Below, piece after piece: positions 1-5,143 of a stretch of DNA of 5,143 nt. The translations under genes and the position numbers were made by a program. Numbering within the stretch: position 1 is the first letter of the stretch; every line of letters starts with the position of its first letter. The stretch spans positions 1-5,143 of the forward strand of contig JAEWSK010000072.1 in assembly GCA_023398345.1 (NCBI GenBank), given 5' to 3'. The notes below the pieces were generated by a model. That model searched no databases. It was not told the DNA's origin and saw only the letters and a list, made by a program, of their open reading frames with translations. Source of the DNA: Armatimonadota bacterium. Lineage in GTDB: Bacteria; Armatimonadota; UBA5829.

Positions 1-1361
1 AGCGCGCAAAGGAAGCCAGCGATTTTGGCAGCGTTATGTCTATCGGCGGCGACACGGTTCTTCTCGAACTTGAAAAGAGCGTCGCGGCGACGCAATTCGT
101 CGGATACGAGCAGTTGGAATCAGACGCAACCATACTTGCAATCTTAAAAGCCGGAGAGCTTGTGTCTACCGCAAATGAGGCCGATAAAGTTGAAATCGTG
201 CTCGACACAACGCCTTTCTACGCAGAAATGGGCGGGCAAGTCGGCGACAGCGGAACAATTGAAGGCAAAGAAAGCAATGTAGCGGTGACAAACACCATCA
301 AGGCCTCGCATTTTTCGCTGCATACCGCACAAGTGAAGTCGGGCTCAATTAAAGTCGGCGATAAAGTCCATGCAAAAATCGATGGCGAGCGCAGGCTTGC
401 TATTGAACGAAATCACTCCGCTACGCATTTGCTGCATGCGGCATTGCATAAAGTCCTTGGAGAGCATGCGCTTCAGAAGGGCTCGGTGGTCGATCCCGAT
501 AGGCTTCGATTCGACTTCTCGCACTTCCAGGCAGTCATACCCGATGAAATTCGCGCAATAGAAAACGAGGTCAACTTGATGGTGCTTGCCGATCTGTCGG
601 CTTCCACAGTCGAGGCAAGTATCGACGAAGCAAAAAAAATGGGCGCAACAGCCCTATTTGGGGAGAAATACGGCGATACAGTACGCGTAGTAAAGATGGG
701 CGAAGAGTCCACCGAGTTTTGCGGCGGAACGCATCTGCGCCACAGCGCACAAATCGGACTGTTTAAAATAACCAGCGAGTCCAGTGTCGGCGCGGGACTT
801 CGCAGAATTGAAGCAGTGACAGGCAGCGCTGCCGTGCAATACGTCCATGGCCTCGAAGATCAAATCGAAAAAACTGCAAACGCGCTGGGGTCATCGACGT
901 CTGAAGTGGTTGTTGCGGCTGAAAAAGCAGTGGCAACTGCTCGCGACGCAATTAAAGAAATCGACAGATTAAAATCCAAGAGCGCAGCAGCAGCCGGGGG
1001 CGATTTGGCCGAATCGGCGCAAGAAGCCAATGGAATAAAGTTCGTCACATCGTCAGTCGCGACGGTAGACGTGCCCACCCTCCAAAAGCTGGCCGATACG
1101 ATAACCGATAAGCTCAAGTCCGGTATCGTCGTGCTGGCGGGAGTGTCTGACGGCAAAGTGCTGTTTATAGGCAAAGTCACAAGCGACTTAGTGCCAAAAG
1201 GCTTCTCGGCAGGTAATATGCTGCGGGAGGTCGCGAAAGTCGCAGGCGGAGGCGGGGGCGGAAAACCCGAATTTGCTCAGGCCGGCGGCAAGGATGCGTC
1301 AAAAGTCGATGAGGCGCTGGCAAAGGCCGACGAACTGATCCGCGCGCTGGCCGCAAGTTAA
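1..1361 (+). CDS. alaS: Alanyl-tRNA synthetase, C-terminal half (5' end outside window)
   Basis: AlaRS charges tRNA-Ala in the cytoplasm and hydrolyses mischarged Ser- and Gly-tRNA-Ala. The reading frame is already open at base 3 and continues in from upstream, so the ATG at 36 is an internal Met. About 452 residues remain of a protein family near 870; the aminoacylation domain is missing. Numbering from the Met at 36: the FYAEMGGQVGD motif of the beta-barrel/editing region (61-71), the zinc-binding HxxxH of the editing site as HSATH (127-131), the second zinc motif CGGTH (229-233), then GLFKI and GAGLRRIEAVTG (241-263). An Ala/Lys-rich probable coiled coil (about 270-325) leads to a C-Ala/DHHA1 domain ending in a six-glycine run, KPEFAQAGGKD (409-425) and a final helix. 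All editing-site metal ligands are present, so the enzyme looks functional. The stop is TAA at 1359-1361. The next gene begins about 21 bases later and no terminator hairpin lies between them. Confidence 0.97.
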   Translation, partial: RAKEASDFGSVMSIGGDTVLLELEKSVAATQFVGYEQLESDATILAILKAGELVSTANEADKVEIVLDTTPFYAEMGGQVGDSGTIEGKESNVAVTNTIKASHFSLHTAQVKSGSIKVGDKVHAKIDGERRLAIERNHSATHLLHAALHKVLGEHALQKGSVVDPDRLRFDFSHFQAVIPDEIRAIENEVNLMVLADLSASTVEASIDEAKKMGATALFGEKYGDTVRVVKMGEESTEFCGGTHLRHSAQIGLFKITSESSVGAGLRRIEAVTGSAAVQYVHGLEDQIEKTANALGSSTSEVVVAAEKAVATARDAIKEIDRLKSKSAAAAGGDLAESAQEANGIKFVTSSVATVDVPTLQKLADTITDKLKSGIVVLAGVSDGKVLFIGKVTSDLVPKGFSAGNMLREVAKVAGGGGGGKPEFAQAGGKDASKVDEALAKADELIRALAAS

Positions 1362-1367
1362 AAAATA

Positions 1368-1402
1368 AGAGACGGGTGTCGGGTGACAGGTGTCGGTGGT
1401 CG
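1368..1402. repeat. Degenerate 7-bp tandem repeat (GGTGTCG type) at the alaS / membrane-protein junction
   Basis: Read in sevens, the sequence runs AGAGACG (1368), GGTGTCG (1375), GGTGACA (1382), GGTGTCG (1389), GTGGTCG (1396). The two GGTGTCG units are identical and 14 bases apart; the outer units are degraded. The array fills most of the intergenic gap and runs into the first codons of the next gene, giving it a Gly/Val-rich start. I see no similar array elsewhere in the window. Whether it is a remnant of a genome-wide repeat family or chance simple sequence cannot be told from one copy. Confidence 0.5.
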
Positions 1403-3605
1403 AATATTTAGAAATAGACTGAGCGTGCGCATTTTTTTAACCATATGCGCGCTAGTATTATCGTGTACAGCACATGCGGCGACCAACAACTCCAAATTGG
1501 TGGTTGTGGTTGCAAATCGACTGCTGCTTGACGATCTTATCGATGCAAAGCTACCCACAATTTCAAAGATGCTGCGCGGTGGCGCGGTCGGGTTGGTCAG
1601 CCCGAACTGCACCGGGCCAAAGACCGAATACTCCGTCATGGCCACAGCAAATGCCGGCTCGCCATACCGAATCGGCAGCTGCGTTAGAGAGTTCTATAAT
1701 TGCGATGAAACGCTGTCTGACGGCACCAAGGCAGACGTCGCTTATGCAATACGAACAGGACATAAGCCGCCAAACGGCGCGGCTGTATTTGTTGCAATTG
1801 GGCAGGCGCTGCGCGACAGTGCAAACCTAAACTCTGCGCCGGCAAAGATGGGCGCGCTCGGAGATGAACTGCACGCGGCGGGCATAGAAACGTCCGTCTT
1901 TGGCAATGCAGATATACTGCCGGATACAACCAACCGGTCGGCTGCTGTATTGGCAATGGATTCACGAGGAATTGTGGACTCGGGGCATTGCATACTTTAT
2001 CCCAATAGCGAAAATCTTGGTCTTCGGCAATCATCTGCTCAATCTCCATCAAAAAATAAAATTTCGGCTGCATCTTCGAAATTTGCAGTAATTTACTTTG
2101 GCACATCCACGCAGTTGGATGATATGAAGCCTAACATGTCCGATATTGCATACGCTGCGCACAAAAAAGAGATGCTCGCAGAACTGGATTTACTGCTGCA
2201 AGGGCTTGTGTGCAATGCCGATGCTGGAAATATCAAGTTGATACTGGTATCATTTTCGCCGCCGCAGGGACCGTCTTGGGACGAAATATCACCGATTGTA
2301 GTTTATCCCGCTGAAAAACCCGGCGTCTTGACTTCTGCCACAACACGCACGCAGGGATTGATCGCAGCTTCAGATTTTGCTCCAACCGCCCTTGCGTTAA
2401 TTGGCGTCATTCAATCGAGAAATATGATCGGACGGCCAGCAAGTGTAGTGCCTGACTCATATGCAATTAAAAAGCTGCAAAAGATGAGCGAGCGCGTTAC
2501 TGCAAACCAACAACTTCTGCTGCCGGTCGGCGTCGGCATGGCGATAATTGGAGCGCTGGTTTTCACTAGCGCAGCACTGATTATCGCTTTTGGACTTAAA
2601 GTGTCGCGGCGCGTTAAGATATTAATTGAGGCTGCATTCGTGACAGGGGCTTGTGTTCCCGCAGCGCTATTGTTGGCAGTAATTGCGCCAGCGGGGACAG
2701 TCGGATATCTCGCAGGCACAGCTTTATCACTGGCGGCGCTTGCAATAATATGTTTCGCGCTATCTGCGATAATTTTTAAAAAAATGACACTCCGCGCCAC
2801 GCCTGTGATAGTCGCATATGCCATTACTTGCATAATAATACTCGTTGACGCCGTCACTGGGTGCAATCTTTGCAAATTCACTGCTCTGAGTTCATTTCAA
2901 ATTACTGCGATGCGATTTTACGGAATCGGAAACGAATACGCCGGGTTACTAATCGGCATGGCAGCTCCGGCGGTGCTTTTCGCAACTCGAAAGCCATGGC
3001 CCGTGGCAATAGTTGCACTTGCGATATTGTTATCACTCGGTTTGGGCAACTTTGGAGCAAACTACGGCGGGACGGCAGCAGCAGTGGTCACGTTTGGGCT
3101 GATGTTTATGGCTGCGGCAAAGAAGAGATTCAGCGCGAGGCATATCGGCATTGCCTTTGTGGCAGCAGTGGCCGCTGTGACGCTTTTTGCACTGTTGGAT
3201 TGGAAATTGGCCGGCGTCGCCGGATCGCATGCGGCGCGGGCAACTGGATTTACAGACAAACTCGGCGGCGGCTATTTGGAATCGCTCGCCATGCGCAAGG
3301 TGCTATTTAATCTCAAAACCACGTTCTCAGTCAAAGGCATATCCGTAGCAATTGCATTTGCGCCGTTTTTGGCTCTGTGGTTTTGGGGAGTGCAGGGAAA
3401 AGTGCGAAAACTCTTTGAGCAGCCGGCATGCGCAAAGCAAAAGGGCTGCTGTGAACTGGCAGGACTGAAGGCTATAATGGTCGGGGCGGCGGCTGCGTAT
3501 TTGCTTAACGACTCGGGTATAGTTTTTGCCGCAATTATGATAGCCATGACGGTGCTTGTGCTGTTATACTCTCTGTTGGAAGATACTAAGCCATGCCTAG
3601 AATAG
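1383..3605 (+). CDS. Uncharacterised membrane protein: phosphatase-superfamily-like outer domain plus about 11 membrane segments
   Basis: Function unknown. Residues 1-32 form a signal peptide: basic start, hydrophobic 17-28, SPase I-like site AHA|A. Residues 38-360 look like a divergent alkaline-phosphatase fold: strand LVVVVAN (39-45), LPTISKMLRGGAVGL (57-71), a TEYSVMAT segment where the nucleophile normally lies (81-88), FGTSTQLDD (239-247), and GVLTSATTRTQGLI followed by SDFAPTALALIGV (314-342). Aspartates usual as metal ligands are not where I expect them (N45, T241), so catalysis is doubtful. About 11 membrane segments follow (roughly 378-404, 413-434, 438-463, 472-490, 517-535, 541-557, 562-579, 588-605, 653-670, 697-708, 713-732). 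Loop motifs are RFYGIGNEYAG (511-521), GANYGG (558-563), RKVLFN (638-643) and NDSG (709-712). The GTG at 1383 sits in a repeat with weak ribosome-binding sequence; GTG at 1425 would give a compact signal peptide and may be the true start. The stop overlaps ruvX by 13 bases. Confidence 0.85.
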   Translation: MTGVGGRIFRNRLSVRIFLTICALVLSCTAHAATNNSKLVVVVANRLLLDDLIDAKLPTISKMLRGGAVGLVSPNCTGPKTEYSVMATANAGSPYRIGSCVREFYNCDETLSDGTKADVAYAIRTGHKPPNGAAVFVAIGQALRDSANLNSAPAKMGALGDELHAAGIETSVFGNADILPDTTNRSAAVLAMDSRGIVDSGHCILYPNSENLGLRQSSAQSPSKNKISAASSKFAVIYFGTSTQLDDMKPNMSDIAYAAHKKEMLAELDLLLQGLVCNADAGNIKLILVSFSPPQGPSWDEISPIVVYPAEKPGVLTSATTRTQGLIAASDFAPTALALIGVIQSRNMIGRPASVVPDSYAIKKLQKMSERVTANQQLLLPVGVGMAIIGALVFTSAALIIAFGLKVSRRVKILIEAAFVTGACVPAALLLAVIAPAGTVGYLAGTALSLAALAIICFALSAIIFKKMTLRATPVIVAYAITCIIILVDAVTGCNLCKFTALSSFQITAMRFYGIGNEYAGLLIGMAAPAVLFATRKPWPVAIVALAILLSLGLGNFGANYGGTAAAVVTFGLMFMAAAKKRFSARHIGIAFVAAVAAVTLFALLDWKLAGVAGSHAARATGFTDKLGGGYLESLAMRKVLFNLKTTFSVKGISVAIAFAPFLALWFWGVQGKVRKLFEQPACAKQKGCCELAGLKAIMVGAAAAYLLNDSGIVFAAIMIAMTVLVLLYSLLEDTKPCLE
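3562..3570 (+). promoter_or_regulatory. Possible extended -10 element upstream of ruvX
   Basis: TGTTATACT matches the extended -10 pattern TGnTATAAT at all but one position and ends 22 bases before the ruvX ATG. The expected start point, near 3577, would leave a leader of about 16 bases just containing the ribosome-binding site. No good -35 hexamer is visible about 17 bases upstream, and the bases also encode ordinary Leu-Tyr codons of a membrane helix, so this may be chance. Confidence 0.2.
3578..3583 (+). promoter_or_regulatory. Ribosome-binding site for ruvX inside the upstream gene
   Basis: GGAAGA lies 9 bases before the ATG at 3593 and inside the last codons of the membrane-protein gene. 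It supports 3593 as the ruvX start. With the 13-base overlap, it means ribosomes finishing the upstream gene can reinitiate here. Confidence 0.6.
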
Positions 3606-4003
3606 TAGCCCTTGATGTTGGAGATGCAACAATAGGGGTCGCAGCCACTGACGAACTTGGGCTAATTGCACACCCCGTTAAGACTATTCGACGAACAAAA
3701 AGCATCAAGGCCGACTTGAAGACTGTTGAAGAACTGCTTGCGGAACTCGACGCGGAGAAGGTCGTCGTAGGGCTGCCCTTACTTGGCTCAGGCGAAGAGG
3801 GCGCACAGGCGGCAAAAGTGCGAGATTTTTTCGATCGGCTCGCGAGGCGATTGCGCATTCCGGCGGAGCTTTGGGACGAGAGCTTGAGCACGGTCGAAGC
3901 TGAAAACCTATTGCTGGAGGCAGATGTCTCGCGCGCGAAACGGCGCAAAGTGATAGATCAGTTAGCCGCAGTGGTCATACTGCGCGGGTATCTGGGCATA
4001 TGA
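3593..4003 (+). CDS. ruvX: RuvX/YqgF family nuclease (pre-16S rRNA 5'-end processing; putative Holliday junction resolvase)
   Basis: This is a small RNase H-fold protein of the YqgF/RuvX family, which in E. coli matures the 5' end of 16S rRNA; many annotations call it a Holliday junction resolvase. Its 136 residues are the usual length. Visible motifs: first strand IVALDVGDATIGVAATDELGL (4-24) with the acidic residue D8, VVVGLP (57-62), DESLSTVEAENLL (95-107) with D95/E96, and IDQLAAVVILRGYL (121-134) with D122. The acidic residues expected at the active site are all present. Three family positions differ from the common pattern: DATIG where GTKRIG is usual, GLPLLGSGEEG without the usual Asn/Asp, and DESLST where DERLTT is usual. 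The ATG at 3593 has a good ribosome-binding site and overlaps the upstream gene by 13 bases; the stop overlaps mltG by 4. Confidence 0.93.
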   Translation: MPRIVALDVGDATIGVAATDELGLIAHPVKTIRRTKSIKADLKTVEELLAELDAEKVVVGLPLLGSGEEGAQAAKVRDFFDRLARRLRIPAELWDESLSTVEAENLLLEADVSRAKRRKVIDQLAAVVILRGYLGI

Positions 4004-5073
4004 ATGGATTTGGAAATTTGAAAAGCGTTATTGCTAGAACAAAGATATATATTATGATGCTGCTTGCGGCGCTGATTGTCGTCACTTTGACACTGCTGCT
4101 CGGCTCCAGACCCGTTTCAAACGATATAACGCCAGTAAGAACGGTCATTTTACAGGGGTCGTCTGCGCGAAGCATTGCCAACGCGCTCAGCGAGCGCGGT
4201 CTCATACGAAGCCCGTTTGTGTTCTTGGTAACATGCATAATAAGCGGTGAAAGCGAAAGGCTCAAGCCCGGAGTCTATGAACTCAACCGTGCGATGAGCG
4301 CGCCGCAGATCATCAAGAATCTTGTTGAAGGCCATACACTTGAATCCTGGGTTACTATCCCGGAAGGAAAGACCCTTCGTGAAATTGCCGATATTCTCAA
4401 GGCAAAGCAACTGGCCGACGCGACGACGTTTCTCGCGCTGACCACGTCTCGGGGAGATACGTTTCCAAGTTTTTCGTTTATATACTCAAACAACCTCGAA
4501 GGCTATCTCTTCCCAGACACGTATCTGATAAAACGCGGCGAGGGCATGGACGAGATCGTAAGAATCATGCTCAACACGTTTCAAAAAAAGGTCGTAAAAC
4601 CCAACCGGGATGAAATTGAGCAAGTCATTGAGCACCGGTTCAATTTGGACGAAGACGATTTCGCACTCGGTTTGCAAAAACTGCTGGTGGTAGCGTCGCT
4701 TATCGAGCGAGAGGCAAAAATACCTGCCGACAGGTCGAAGATTTCTGCGGTGATTTGGAACCGGCTGGCAAAAAACATGAAGCTGCAGATTGATGCCACT
4801 GTGAGCTACTCGCTCGGCACAAGTCGCGAAAACAAAAATGATCTATCTCATGCAGACTTAAATAGTGTCTCACCCTATAACACATACGTCAATTTCGGAC
4901 TTCCACCCGCTCCTATATGCAACCCCGGCCTCGCGTCAATTATGGCGGCTCTCGAACCTGCTGCAATCGACGCGCTATACTATGTCGCAAAGCCCGACGG
5001 CAGCCATGTGTTCAGCAAAACTCTGGAACAGCATAATGCCGCCAAGCACGCAATAAAAAGTGGGAAGCTGTAG
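4000..5073 (+). CDS. mltG: Endolytic peptidoglycan transglycosylase MltG (YceG-like)
   Basis: MltG is an inner-membrane lytic transglycosylase that cleaves nascent peptidoglycan glycan strands outside the cytoplasm and so limits their length. The 357-residue protein has a short basic start, one membrane anchor (about 15-35), a LysM-like region (about 46-116, with SIANALSERGLI and LKPGVYEL), and the YceG catalytic domain. Key motifs are TIPEGKTLREIADIL (119-133), LEGYLFPDTY (166-175), ASLIEREAK with the presumed catalytic glutamate E236 (232-240), LQIDATVSYSLG (262-273), SPYNTYVNFGLPPAPICNPG (291-310), and YYVAKPDGSHVFSKTLEQHN (327-346). All hallmark blocks are intact; the only notable change is Ala for the usual second Gly in GLPPGPI. 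The start ATG overlaps the ruvX stop as ATGA with no clear ribosome-binding site, pointing to translational coupling. The protein should work with the cell-wall elongation machinery. Confidence 0.96.
   Translation: MNGFGNLKSVIARTKIYIMMLLAALIVVTLTLLLGSRPVSNDITPVRTVILQGSSARSIANALSERGLIRSPFVFLVTCIISGESERLKPGVYELNRAMSAPQIIKNLVEGHTLESWVTIPEGKTLREIADILKAKQLADATTFLALTTSRGDTFPSFSFIYSNNLEGYLFPDTYLIKRGEGMDEIVRIMLNTFQKKVVKPNRDEIEQVIEHRFNLDEDDFALGLQKLLVVASLIEREAKIPADRSKISAVIWNRLAKNMKLQIDATVSYSLGTSRENKNDLSHADLNSVSPYNTYVNFGLPPAPICNPGLASIMAALEPAAIDALYYVAKPDGSHVFSKTLEQHNAAKHAIKSGKL
5063..5067 (+). promoter_or_regulatory. Ribosome-binding site for the gene starting at 5074
   Basis: GGAAG lies 6 bases upstream of the ATG at 5074, inside the last codons of mltG. 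It supports that ATG as a real start even though only 23 codons of the gene are visible. Confidence 0.5.
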
Positions 5074-5143
5074 ATGAGTCTATTGGAAAATTTCCGCCCC
5101 AGCGCACGCGCGGCCTCGGTAAATGAGATTGATGCAATTGCTC
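5074..5143 (+). CDS. Start of a further operon gene, possibly a YqeG-like HAD phosphatase (3' end outside window)
   Basis: The ATG directly follows the mltG stop codon with no gap and has a GGAAG ribosome-binding site. Only 23 codons are visible, beginning MSLLENFRPSARAASVNEID. The pattern of an initial Leu-x-x-Phe-x-Pro followed by a Val-x-x-Ile segment is how I remember YqeG-family proteins (HAD-superfamily IIIA phosphatases) starting, before their DLDNTL catalytic motif. That motif would lie just past the window edge. YqeG genes also lie near mltG or aroE in several terrabacterial genomes, as far as I recall. This is a suggestion from a short N-terminus and context; the existence of a coding region is much surer than its identity. 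Confidence 0.55.
   Translation, partial: MSLLENFRPSARAASVNEIDAIA

Noticed and set aside
36..38. ATG as the start of alaS
   Set aside because: The frame is open upstream to the window edge and encodes further AlaRS-like residues (RAKEASDFGSV); AlaRS needs its N-terminal half.
1362..1382. Terminator after alaS
   Set aside because: The short gap has no inverted repeat with a T-run; the repeat units are direct, not inverted.
1461..1476. Possible lipobox (VLSC) making the membrane protein a lipoprotein
   Set aside because: Leu at the -2 position is unusual for a lipobox, and a standard SPase I site AHA|A follows immediately.
1684..2106. Reverse-strand open frame of 140 codons
   Set aside because: No domain or motif is visible, and it overlaps a continuous + strand gene with coherent protein features.
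2411..2881. Reverse-strand open frame of 156 codons opposite the membrane-protein gene
   Set aside because: It is a shadow of membrane-segment codons in the + strand gene: it is Ala/Ser/Thr/Ile-rich, shows no recognisable motif, and the + strand frame has clear family motifs throughout.
3586..3948. Reverse-strand open frame of 120 codons opposite ruvX
   Set aside because: Its composition is a Ser/Arg-rich mirror of ruvX, which carries unmistakable RuvX motifs on the + strand.
4087..4092. TTGACA resembling a -35 box inside mltG
   Set aside because: The nearest -10-like sequence (TATAAC at 4125) is 32 bases away, too far for a promoter, and the site lies in the membrane-anchor codons.

Overview
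The window is a compact stretch of bacterial chromosome with every supported gene on the + strand: the 3' half of alaS, a large gene of unknown function for a polytopic membrane protein, ruvX (yqgF), mltG, and the first 23 codons of a gene that resembles yqeG. Base composition is balanced and codon use looks alike in all genes. There are no RNA genes, CRISPR arrays, insertion sequences or phage genes. The gene order (alanyl-tRNA synthetase, RuvX, MltG, probably YqeG) is the kind of housekeeping cluster I associate with terrabacterial phyla such as Armatimonadota, Deinococcota, Cyanobacteria and Firmicutes. The organism could be an uncultured relative of these, but the sequence alone does not settle this.

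Layout: alaS (editing and C-Ala domains) ends at 1361. A gap of 21 bases follows, which runs into a short degenerate 7-bp tandem repeat (about 1368-1402). The annotated GTG start of the next gene (1383) lies inside this repeat. That gene (1383-3605) encodes a signal peptide, a divergent alkaline-phosphatase-superfamily-like extracytoplasmic domain and about 11 membrane segments. Its stop overlaps ruvX by 13 bases, the ruvX stop overlaps mltG by 4 bases (ATGA), and the next gene starts directly after the mltG stop. No terminator is visible anywhere, so the genes are very probably co-transcribed and partly translationally coupled.

Functionally the cluster mixes translation (AlaRS), 16S rRNA maturation (RuvX) and cell-envelope growth (MltG, which cleaves nascent peptidoglycan strands). 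The membrane protein is the least understood part. By the positive-inside rule, all of its striking polar motifs fall on the outer face of the membrane together with the phosphatase-like domain, so an envelope role dealing with a lipid-linked or surface substrate is a reasonable but unproven guess.
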